Source: Anthopleura xanthogrammica
Taxonomy: Eukaryota; Cnidaria; Anthozoa; Actiniaria; Actiniidae
Assembly (NCBI GenBank): GCA_964019055.1
Contig: OZ025213.1
Coordinates: forward strand, 6,870,472 to 6,934,471
Length of the DNA stretch: 64,000 nt
Direction: 5' to 3'
The notes under the pieces are model-generated. The model did not search any database and was not told the origin of the DNA. It saw only the letters and a program-made list of their open reading frames with translations. The position numbers and the translations under genes were made by a program. Below are positions 47,444 to 57,700 of the stretch, piece by piece. Every line of letters starts with the position of its first letter. The stretch's first letter is position 1.

Positions 47444-47929
47444 TTATGTATTATTGAATAACGGATTGTAGTACATTTCAGACCCCCTAGGTACCTGCTG
47501 CTGCACAGCTAATCTTTGCCGTTCCCCTGTTGTGAGTCCCATTTCCGGATCGAGCACATTAAAAATAGAGTCCAATTCAGAAGTGGTGAAAGTTCTTGAT
47601 AAATAATCTTCTCCCTGCACCTCATAATTTTGTACACTGTCATTATCCTGAAGGGTTTGAATTGATCCAGAGAAAGTAGGCTTCTGATGAACACCGGTAT
47701 TCTTAGACTGATTCGCAAAATGTGTCTGGTCTTTGGATGTGCTTGCCGACACTGACTCTAAATCCATATCATCCAACGTCAAAAACATTCCTGAATTAGT
47801 TAGAACAGTTTTCCCGCTTGATAGATCTTGCTTTCGCTTGCGAATATATATATTTTTCTCGCTTTGAAATTCTTTCACAAAAATAACGTATCCACGGTCT
47901 CCTAATTTTACTGCTTTTCCAGATGCCAT
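47444..47929 (-). CDS. Small protein with PC4/Sub1-like N-terminus
   Basis: 161 aa, intronless, intact, with ATG at 47929. Residues about 7-58 (VKLGDRGYVIFVKEF, then IYIRKRKQ and SGMFLTLDDMD) follow the spacing of the PC4 C-terminal fold: G..RYV.V.EF......I.IR......G......G..LT. PC4/Sub1 proteins bind single-stranded DNA as dimers and act in transcription and repair. The remainder is polar and Ser/Thr/Gln-rich, ending in a conserved-looking FTTSELDSIFNVLDPEMG and ERQRLAVQQQ block of unknown role. The ORF is the only gene in a 1.36-kb inverted-repeat element, so it is either a transposon protein or captured host sequence. The fold call is by eye; the overall family is not recognised. Confidence 0.55.
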   Translation of the reverse strand: MASGKAVKLGDRGYVIFVKEFQSEKNIYIRKRKQDLSSGKTVLTNSGMFLTLDDMDLESVSASTSKDQTHFANQSKNTGVHQKPTFSGSIQTLQDNDSVQNYEVQGEDYLSRTFTTSELDSIFNVLDPEMGLTTGERQRLAVQQQVPRGSEMYYNPLFNNT

Positions 47930-48114
47930 GCTGTTCTTACTCTGTGATTCTTCTGGTTTATGGACGGGCTTTTAAACTCTCGGCAAATCGTAATGCATCG
48001 AATTTCAAAGTTTTCTTCTGTTTTCTCTGTTATTGAGTGATTGTCCTGTATCCTCTCTTTCAAATTATATATTCTTTCACACATTCCACAGTATGTATCC
48101 ACGTATTTACTAAG

Positions 48115-48206
48115 ATTCCTCAAGGGGATACTCAGGAATTTAGACCACCCCTCCCCCTACATTCTCAAGGGGGTATTCAGGAATTTAGACCACCCCTCCC
48201 CTACAG
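48115..48206 (-). repeat. Right pair of 45-bp subterminal units
   Basis: Inverse orientation of the pair at 47173-47255: CAGGAATTTAGACCACCCCT occurs at about 48135 and 48179. The inner unit is slightly diverged (GGGGATACTCAGG for GGGGGTATTCAGG). Confidence 0.85.
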
Positions 48207-48447
48207 GAATAGGGGAATATAGGAATATATAGGAAATATTTTCTGGCTGTTCACCTGTCTTCGAAGAATCCCGAATTTCAAACGATAATATACACTGATA
48301 TAGTAAATTATAGACTTCGTAAAAATACCAGTTTCGAATTCTTAAAGCTGATTGGCCCAGACAGTTTTTGTTGGAATGTCATTGTTTTTAGGTTTTATCT
48401 GATTGGTCAGTTTTCTTAAAGTGGTTCCAGTTAGTGTGTCCGCACTG

Positions 48448-49904
48448 TTATAGTTACAAATGCATTCCAATACCTCCGATCTTTTCCCTACTGATAATTT
48501 GTAATTTTTTTCACCGGAACAATTTTTTTTTCACTACTTGACGACTCGTCGATGATCGACTTCTAAGTCATTTCAAGCATTATTTTTTAGCTCATTTTTG
48601 TTTGTTTTATGTTGTTGTCAACTTGCAAAGCTTCTGAATCACTAATTACTTCGCATTTGCCCGCGAACGTCCTTAATTTGCTATTCTAACGTTTGTCGTC
48701 ATAGTCCAACTACAGTGTTCCGGGGGAAACGCCTCGCAGACGATCACATTGTTGTAAATTGCTGGCCAACAATGTAACAGTGTGTAAGCTACAGAAAACC
48801 ACCTCGAAGGTATGTTCTAAATCGGTTGACAGCTCTTATAGGCAATGAGCTAGATCACACCTCTCCATTATAATAATCTTGTAATATTCAAATGGATACA
48901 GCTATTTCAAAAAAGGTTGGTGAAGGTTTTAATTTGTTGCATGTTGCATGTTGCATGTTGCTTAAAAAGCTTGAAATACATTATATAGATCATATGTAAA
49001 TAATGTCAGCACAGAAGAAAAATATGCTGAAAAAACCGGCAGACAACTTAAAGTTTGAGAAAATTTCCGTATCGTTTTGACCTTTTGCTGCTTGGATTCG
49101 CATCACCCATAGTGCATTTCGGGCTTGGTATACCACATGTATATATATACCACAACGAAACCTTCACCAACATTTTTTGAAATAGCTGTATGCGCTGCTA
49201 ACCAGTATCGCAATAGTCTTTGATTACTATATAATCTCACTTGACTGGATCTTACTATATATAAAGTATATGAAAATATTTATTCATTGATTGATTCATT
49301 TACATTAAAATATTTGCTATATCATCTTTTCAGTGCAGACCTCTACTTACTCAATTCTCACTTATTGGTAAGACTTAAGAGTACAGAACTTGTTAACAAT
49401 CTGAGCTTACAGATTTGAGGACCACTGATGAAATGTTCCATATTGGCTCGCTTATTGTGCGATTCTTTATGAAGTTTCACTATTCCATTCTGGAATCGTT
49501 AGCAGTGTAAACTCATGCAGTTTTCAAATAAAGTATATCTTATATACCCATTTCAATAAAGTTAGTCACCTGAAAAGCTACAAAGCTGAGATCGCCAAGG
49601 ATTATGGGTAAAGATATATTTTACATATTTCAACTGCTTGATTGACTGTTGATGGACTTAAGATTTTTTTTACCAGTTACAGTTTCACCGCCTGTGTTCC
49701 TCCCCAAGCTTTAGTTTGTGTCAAAAAGCTTTTCTTGTTGGATATGAAATGTTTCCCATGATCCTCAGCGGCCTCAGCTTTGTAGGATTTTGGTGACTAA
49801 TTTTATTATTGAAATAATCATATCAAAATATTATAAAGAAAAATAATATATTATTATTTATTATTTTAGGCATTGGTGAATGCTTGACTGCCTGTTGTTG
49901 TATC
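48448..49904. other. spacer between the TIR element and the carboxypeptidase gene
   Basis: It holds the MITE 48897-49190 and, at the right, the presumed 3' flank of the carboxypeptidase gene. No ORF or RNA gene was recognised. Confidence 0.6.
48897..49190. mobile_element. 294-bp TA-flanked MITE
   Basis: TACAGCTATTTCAAAAAAGG and its inverse form arms of about 33 bp (through TTGGTGAAGGTTT), with TA at both outer ends, as for Tc1/mariner-type insertions. GTTGCAT is iterated three times at 48938-48959. A related, incomplete copy lies at about 58353-58445. Confidence 0.8.
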
Positions 49905-52066
49905 TCAGTTTGTGGTAATTCCAACAGCAGCTTCATTTGTGTCCTTGGAATTTGACTCATATGGTGACATCATGGCCTCACGATCAAGATCACTGTCCAA
50001 AAGTGGTCCTCCGATTGAAAGATTGTCACTGGAATCGCCAAGGTTTGCGTTTTCCTCAAGTCCACCCAAGGCTTTATGTAGGTTTCCTGATTTGTCGTTT
50101 GAAGGAGCCGTCCTACCGTGCATTCCCATGGTGATTTCATTAGGCATATCACCCATTTGACCATCATTCATCATCATTCCTCCACCCATACCACCTCCCA
50201 TCATACCCATACCTCCACCCATACCTCCACCCATACCTCCACCCATACCTCCACCCATACCGCCACCCATACCTCCACCCATATTGTTCCCCATCATGCC
50301 CATACCACCTTGTTGTCCAGGCATCATCATTCCCTGGCCCCCCATCCCACCACCCATTCCACCACCCATACTAGGCATCCCCATACCCCCACCAGCCATG
50401 AGTTGCTGAGCATCATCAGGTGAGACCTCGAAGCTTCCGTCATCACTCCCTTCGTCTTTGCTTTTTGATCCTTCGGTGGAATCGTCTTGCTTTTCACTCG
50501 GATTTTTACCTTTCTTCAGCACAAAATCGATAGGCATGGTTGCTGGACCTTTTAATACCTTGACTCTTTTGGATGATGTCTTAAAGCCGTCGGCTGAAAC
50601 TTTGACTTTGTATTCTCCTGGAAGTAAAAGCCTCCAAAAATCTCCATCGGCACTTGCAAATACGTCCTTTTTGCGACCGACCACCGAGATCTTTGCCCCG
50701 GGAATTGGTACACCATGACGATCTTTGACAAAACCCTTGAACCCTTCGTGAACCTTGAAACAGGACAAACAAAAAATAACTGGTAAATAATCGAAACGAT
50801 ATAGGAGAAAAATTATATTATTCTTTTAAAAAAATAATTTAAAATGTTTCTAATTCCTTTATTTTTTATTTATATTTAGGGGGAGGGGAACATGGCGATC
50901 ATGCAGTCACATAATCTCAGTATTACTGGAAATAATATTCCTTCTATGTAGTTCACGGGTCCACTTTCTTATTAGACTAAGCTATTGAAATATGGAAAAC
51001 CCTGATATCGAAAATATGGAAAAAAAAGTTTTAATGATAACCATACCAATTTCATTAATTCGGTTTTCCATACCTTGTCAAGAAACTCCAACATGGCGTT
51101 CTTGTTGTCTGCCCAGTATTTTGGTAATTCCTTTTCCGAAGGGAATTTCTTACATCCCAGCTCTACAGTGATCTCAAAGCAGTTAGAATGGACATAGTTG
51201 TAGTCCTGCATCCCTCCTGACACGCTGTACCACTTGGCTCCATTAGTAATGCCGTCATCAAAGTGATCTGGCGGGACTTCAGGGCAATCCCATGGTGGAT
51301 TCTTCAGATGCATGGTCGGGTGGTTCTCTGAATAGGCTTTGGACAAATCTTGAAACACATCATCATCAGGAGAAGCACTATACTCACTGCGTCCTGTTGG
51401 GCTATCATCATACGGATAGTTCGCTACGAGTGACCCACCATGTAAGTTGGCGCTCAGAACGAAAGGAATTTTGTGGATCCATTTCATGACGGCTTTGGTT
51501 TCGGCCTGTGGAGCTCCAGTGGGCGTTTTCGTAAACTGATCGGGGAAGTTTCGGTTTAGGTCGACGTTGTTAGCGTTACTTCTACCAATAATCCAGTTCT
51601 TCCTGTTATCTCCCTTGAACGCAAGCTCGTAGCCATCTGGATTCATTGAGGGCATGAAATGAATCCGAGTTGTGTTCATGATCCGAGTGATATTACTGTC
51701 TTTGTTGTAGTTTTCGCACAGTAACTTTGCCATTTTCAGCAGCAGTTCTTTTCCCACTATTTCGTTGCCATGCATATTGGCAATGTATTTGAATTCTGGT
51801 TTCCCCGGGCTGTGCTTGTCGGGAGTATTTGACAGTGCCAAAACCATCAGGTCCCTTCCTTGGACGGATTTTCCAATGCTGTATAGGTGGGTTATTTTGG
51901 GGTATTCCTTATTCAGTTGTTTCAGTAAAGCAAGGGTTGATGCGTAGTTGTGGTGGGTCCATGTTTCATCGTTTAGACTTCGCGCCCAGTTAACCGTGCC
52001 CGAATAAACTGGTGCCACCTGCAGGCTCACAAAAACTATCGCGATTGAGAATAACAAAGCTATCAT
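49905..52066 (-). CDS. Secreted M14 metallocarboxypeptidase (CPN/CPE/CPD subfamily) with Met/Gly-rich tail
   Basis: Two exons, 52066-51074 and 50753-49905, joined in phase 0 (GTATGG donor, TTTCAAG acceptor); 613 aa. Residues 1-22 form a signal peptide (LLFSIAIVFVSLQ core). The catalytic domain, about 30-330, has zinc ligands H99 and E102 (NMHGNE) and H209 (LHGG), Arg172 in NNVDLNRNFP, Tyr289 and the general base E302 (FEITVELG). The transthyretin-like domain typical of this subfamily begins at the exon boundary (VHEGFKGFVKD) and ends near 412. It removes C-terminal residues from peptides, basic ones in relatives. The tail is unusual: an acidic linker, then a MGGG repeat run (about 455-535), then an acidic end; no GPI or membrane anchor is evident. 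Intron length is 320 bp. Confidence 0.92.
50178..50395 (-). repeat. 12-bp minisatellite encoding MGGG repeats
   Basis: CATACCTCCACC units repeat nearly perfectly at 50196-50283, and looser versions extend on both sides. Because 12 is a multiple of three, unit-number changes keep the carboxypeptidase reading frame. A spurious His/Thr-rich frame on the plus strand (50118-50423) is its shadow. Confidence 0.85.
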
Positions 52067-53319
52067 GGCGGGAACCAGCGGTGCCGAATATCTCGCTAAA
52101 ACTAACTGAACTCCAAGACGATCTCCGTTAAAACTGCAGAGCTGAACTATTTTTTGCCGTGATGAATGTGCTGTCCTTGGCCACTCCCGTCTTCAACGAG
52201 CTCTTTTGCTCAATGACCTCCACCTAAATGTCCTCAAGATCCAAATTGAACCTATGATTTGATTATATTCGAGCAGTGATTGGTCAATCTAAATTACTAG
52301 TATCAATAATTCAGCCCTCGAAGGGTTTGTCTGTAGCCAAATTATGTTTATAGTTATGACCCAATCGTATTAGACCATGAAACCAAAACAATGTGATGAC
52401 AGCAGTACTGAGCTCTTAAAACCCACGACTCTGATTGGAGCTTTACCAAAACGATGACATTCTCATTTTAAATCATTTTTTCTTATCCTAACAAATTAAT
52501 CTGACACAAATACTAATTTCAATCACTTATACAGTTGTTTGTTAATGTCTAAATTTGCGAATGAGCCATTTAGTAAGTTCGAGAAAAGAGAAAGGGAAAA
52601 AGTGGATAAGAAGAGATTTGTTTACAAAACATTTTAAACTTGAAATATATTTTTCAAATAAAGCAAGAAAATACTGTAAGGGTTGTCAAAACAAAAGTTT
52701 TTCTGCCGTCAAAACCAAGTTTCATTCTCAATAATGTTTTGTATCCGTAAAATTGTACCTTCTCGTACTGAACATATTTTCTAGCTGTGGATAAAAAAGA
52801 CTGAGTTTTTAGCTAATATTTTTGAAATGAATGGCTAAATCTATTCACTTCTTTCTTTTCCTTTTTTTTTTTTTTTTGATTATCATTTGTCAGCAAAAAA
52901 AAGGAAGTATTTTCAAGCCCTTTATTTCCAAACATTTTCTGGTCGTAAGTAACCTGCTAATGCCGGAATATTTCATACTAAAATGATCCAAGATCATTCC
53001 TTGTAAAGAGAAAGCCGTAAAATCTTAACCACCTTGGAAACGATGTACAGGGCCGACCTCTAACAGGTACCATATTGTCTCAATGATATTTAGGTTGTTT
53101 TTGTCACGCATTCAACGAATCGTTGTCACTGCCACTCTTCACATAACAAGTACCCGTTTGTTTTGTTTAAAAAATGCCACAGTAAACACCGGTATTTTAT
53201 TTCCCAATATCAAATAACGGGATTTAATGCTGCATTTTTCTTCTTTTTTTTTGCAGGTTCAACGACAGCTGGTCTGTAAATAATGATCATAGAAGTACTA
53301 GCTAGTAAACAAATATTAA

Positions 53320-53531
53320 AGTGCGAATCGAAAAACCGTGGGAACGTGACATATTTCAGAAATCGTTTATTGTTTGTTGAATAATATGAAACGTCTCTCT
53401 AACTACAAGAAGATTATCTGACTACGAATCTGTCGAATTTCTTGCAATTAGAGAGTTCTTTCAGATTGTTCAACGAGCGATACACGATTTGTGAAATATT
53501 TCTGGGTGCCCACCGTTTTTCGATTTGCACT
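53320..53531. mobile_element. 212-bp MITE
   Basis: AGTGCGAATCGAAAAACCGT at the left recurs inverted at the right with few changes. Arms of about 48 bp, including TATTTCAGAAATCGT, bound an AT-rich centre. The target duplication is not clear. Confidence 0.7.
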
Positions 53532-54427
53532 GCAAGCTAAACTAAAAAACATTTCTTCGCAGGACCCAATAATGCCATCAAGATCGTAGGCAAAAGGAAA
53601 AAATTGGCGCCATTGCTCCTAATTTCAGTAATACTAATTTAAATAGTACGAAATATCCAGTGCTATGTCTTTTGTTTTCTATTGTTTTGGGCTCTATTGT
53701 TTTTGAGCAGTAATCATTTCCTAAAATAAGGTTGGATTATCGCATTGTGTAGTACACAAAAACCAGCTTAGCTTGAATCATCCTTTATTGATTTCCAAAA
53801 TATAATATTGATTCATTAAAAAAGCTCTGATATTATAAGAATCAGTGCTAGAACACACCGGCATTTAAAAATCGGAAAAATATATATACACATTTGAATA
53901 AATAGTGCACCAAATCCTGTAGAACGTCTTTCTTTATGTAAGGGGCGTATCAAAGGCCCGCTGATAATCGGGATCACTTGGTCAGCCAAAAATGCCTCCG
54001 ATCCCCGCCTCCCTAAAACTGCACAAATGTGCAAGGGGGCTCGCAGGCACCCTCGGATTTGCCCCTCCACGATAAAGACTTCGCGTTCGCCAGAGAAGAC
54101 CCCAAACATCACGTATGTTCCAATAACCCTAGACCATCCATGACAAGTACAGATATATTAATCTATGTAACATGAATATATTATGGACTTTATATACATA
54201 CATTATATAACTAAAACAGTCTTAAACCGCGACATCATGTGTCGGGTAGAGATCGCGACAAATGCGTAACAACTCCATTAGTAAAAATATTTCTTCACAG
54301 TATGACACAAGGCATCCTGGATCCCAATTTTCCTCTCAATGAAGATGAGTGAATTTCCCATCGCCCTTAGCGGTCATGGTTCTGAATTGAGAACGAATAT
54401 AGTGTAGCGTACATTATTCATTTGCCC

Positions 54428-54728
54428 GACACGAGTGAAAAACGCACTGCACATGCTCGGAAGTTCGTCGTGTTTACAAAAAAATCATTGGAGATTTACC
54501 GGCGTTTAGTAAATCTCTAAAGTTAAGGCCGTTCGTGGAAAGTTAGTGCTTATTTTTTCCGGACACATTACTTTAGTTGTTTTCTTTCCCTGGTCAAATA
54601 ATATTAGAGAAATTCGCATAATATAAGACATGTAAATCTCCAATGGTTTTCTTCGTAAACTCGACTCGTCTATGAATTTTCTGCCGAACTTCCGAGCATG
54701 CGCAGTTCGTTTTTCACCCGTGTCGTAC
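54428..54728. mobile_element. 301-bp MITE in the CDKL5 3' UTR region, with 23-bp direct flanks
   Basis: GACACGAGTGAAAAACGCAC begins the left arm and recurs inverted at the right; arms extend over GCTCGGAAGTTCG and again over CATTGGAGATTTAC. A 23-bp direct repeat (TAGCGTACATTATTCATTT core, one mismatch) flanks it at 54405-54427 and 54729-54751, seven bases past the CDKL5 stop codon. Confidence 0.75.
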
Positions 54729-54758
54729 TAGCGTACATTATTCATTTACCCATTTTCG

Positions 54759-57700
54759 CTATAATGGAGTTTCCTTCAGATCATTCAGATCAGGCTGTCC
54801 CTTTCCAGTAGTATTCGACAAATTTTTATTCGGATTTATGGGCCTTAAATGACCTGGCGTACGAAACTCACGATCATCGATCGATACTTCGTCGATTTCC
54901 GAAGGTGGTCGCGAAGATCTCTTCGGCAAAGGTGCTAAAATTTCTGCTCCTGGACTTATAGTTCTTTCCGCCGTAAGATTTGGTGTAAAATTCGAAGGCT
55001 CTGAGACGGGATTCTTATGAGAATACGGCTGGAATTGAGCTGTGCCTAGCCATTGAGGTGGAGGACTGAAGTGCTGCGGCTCAGGAGACAGTGCTTTTTG
55101 GTACGTCATGGTTGGATATGCATTTGAAAGCTGAGACATGTTCTTTTTTTGTAGAGGTTGAAGACGTACGTCATGCATGGAAGGTTTGTAGGAAGACGAG
55201 CCTTGCACAGGCGCCAATGAAATCATCCCCTGCAAGGTATTAATAATTTCCCTTGTCAGTTAATATATTGATCAGCATTCAGTAAGGATGGCCAATTTTA
55301 TCAAAGAATCAATTTAAATCAAAATTTAAATTCAAATAATGTCCCAAAAACTGAGAATTAAACTATACGTAAGCATGTCTCTCTCTGCTCTATTATACCG
55401 GTAGGTACAAAATTATCATTTACAGCACAAGAAAGTCTAATTGAGACGTGTCGTATCAGCAAAAAAAAACTGGTTCGATCATATGTATCAGTATCAATCT
55501 TGCCTTCTTGTGCAGACACGATGTATACACTTCAATTATAGGCCGCAAACGATAGCTGAGTTTCTACTGAAAAATAACACTAACCTTGTCTTGGCTCTTT
55601 TCTGTCCCCAGACGACCAAGTTGTTTATGAGGACGAACATCTAATGACTTCAAAAAACAACCTTGTCATCAGTTGACATCAAACAAGTCATAAAGGAACG
55701 CATTTTAAAGCTATTTTCTAGTTTGCACGTTTATAGCTGCTGGCGGTCGCGTATGAGTGGCTGGTATTTAATTCTAGTGTTTTCAATATGGTCCAATTTG
55801 AGAGTTAGCATTTGCAAAATTTTATGACTCGTGGTCGCTTTTAAAAAGTTTCCATTCATTCTAGTGTTTTCAATATGGTCGAATTTAACGTGTTTTATGT
55901 ATGCGTTTTAGGGAAATTTCTAAAGGTGGTCGCATTTGAGTGAACAATATTTTATATGTATACATCACTTTCGATGATACCCAAAATGTGAAATAAATAA
56001 ACGCGGTCATATCCTACCTGAGCATCAGATGGCACTCTATTCCTCTCTACCATCTTGCCGTGGTCACTAAAGCAGAGTAATCAATTCAATGTCTAATTCA
56101 ATATAGAGTGCAAATAATATAACCGTGAAATAGATAGCAAGAAATAGGAGATAGTTAGTGCTTAGTTAGGCAAGACATAGGAAATCAGCGAGGCATGACA
56201 GGAGCACGGGCTTTTTCTAGATCAACGACTCAGTGCACAAAAGAATGTGTTTCTGACGTTTAATGAGTTAAAAATGAAGACACAGGTCAATAAATCAAGA
56301 CGCAGATACAACTATTTGAATTGTAATACTGATAGATTAATGTGGAATAAAAGTTTGTTCAAATGATCACGGTTGTTTTTTTTATTCCGCATTACAAAAC
56401 CGCAGCGTAGCGGTGATCATTTGACTAATTAAACATGCTTGCACGTGCAAGACCCGTCACGGCTCGCTTATTTCTCCACTAATCAAATTTAGGCAGAACT
56501 TAGGACATAATTAGTCATTAGTTAGCTAGCTAACTATTTCACGGTTATATTATTTGCACTCTACTGTAACAGTACACACTAACACACTTAGGTCAGTTAG
56601 AATTAACATCTACGAGCCCTGCTTACCTTTGAGTATCTGGTCTCTGTTGCATTTGTTTCCACTGTGAATTTTGCTGATTGTTGTGCTGCTGTAAAATTAT
56701 AAACACCAATAGAATGAACGGATGAGATTTTGAGTTGGGGATCCACTTCAGGAACAGATGTTGACTTTCCATTCCCTGAGATGCTTTCTATTACATGATC
56801 GAAGAGTGGGGATCACAGGTTCCCAATCAACCCCACCCCCTCCCTTAGGTCCGTTCCAAATTAGAGTTTATGTACAGGACGATTTGAGAGCACCAGTTGA
56901 AATGTAGAATGGGAAGACCCAAACTTTAACACTTACTTTTCTCTTCTTTTTCTTTTTCTCTTTCTTTTCTGATCCGTGAGTTCCTCGAAGTTGGTTCTCT
57001 TCAGCAACTGCATTTTCTGGTTTTCTTTGGATAATTATATAAATCAGAATTAAAGGTTAGTCCCATATACCAGAACACAAAACCTTGTACATCTATATAT
57101 TGAATTTGTGTGATTGACTGGATGACAATGTAATTGGCTCAAGAGAAGAGTACCATAGTACCGTTACCGTGACGTGTGGTGAATTTTTTCACAATCCCCC
57201 AAAAAATACCCAAAATATCTTTGGAAATATTACCAGCAAAAAAGTACCAAAAATCTACCTTTGAGAATCTGAAATTGATGGTCGCTGTTTGGAGTGCTGT
57301 CCAGGGAGGGGATAAGTGCTTTGCCCTGGCAACTGTCCCCCCTGGTCATAGCTTGGTGACGTCACATCTGACGTTGAGATCACTCTATCGATTCCTGGAC
57401 CATAATGCATTGGGAAGCTTGACTGAGTAACATTGCTTGGACTTGAGTCTGAAAGGGAAACTTTTGTTTAATAATCTCAAGATTATGTTGGTGGTTATAT
57501 TTATTCCAGGATGTTATATTACCTAATGTTTTTATTTACCTCTATATTGATTGGTTTTAGGACGTCTAGTATCAAATGGTAACATTGATCCTTTAGTGTC
57601 CTTGTGTTTAACGTAATTCTGATCACCCATCTACAAAACAAAATGAAAAAAATATATGAAACTTTCAATAAGAAAATTGGAATAAATTTCTTTGCTACGT

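Larger units (their letters stand above)
47086..48447. mobile_element. 1.36-kb TIR element carrying a PC4-like ORF
   Basis: 28-bp terminal inverted repeats (CAGTGCGAACACACTAACCG at the left; three mismatches in 28 against the right end) are flanked by TTA on both sides (47083-47085, 48448-48450). Inside each end are two tandem 45-bp units, mirror-oriented. One intact minus-strand ORF (47929-47444) lies between them. No transposase is present, so it would be mobilised in trans. A 3-bp TTA duplication fits PIF/Harbinger or some CMC-type elements, but the termini match no family I can name. Confidence 0.7.
52067..54758. other. spacer between the carboxypeptidase and CDKL5 genes
   Basis: The carboxypeptidase promoter and 5' UTR should lie just above 52066, and the 3' UTR of CDKL5 just below 54759. 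MITEs lie at 53320-53531 and 54428-54728. A minus-strand frame at 53816-54112 (GC-richer, 98 aa) has no recognisable domain. A poly-T run is at 52863-52878. No other feature was seen. Confidence 0.6.

Noticed and set aside
47173..48206. CRISPR-like array from repeated 45-mers
   Set aside because: Only two units per side, in inverted orientation, with no spacers, in an animal genome.
50118..50423. 101-aa His/Thr-rich plus frame
   Set aside because: Antisense shadow of the MGGG-coding minisatellite in the carboxypeptidase gene.
53816..54112. 98-aa minus frame in GC-richer DNA
   Set aside because: No domain, no splice partners; probably part of an unrecognised repeat.
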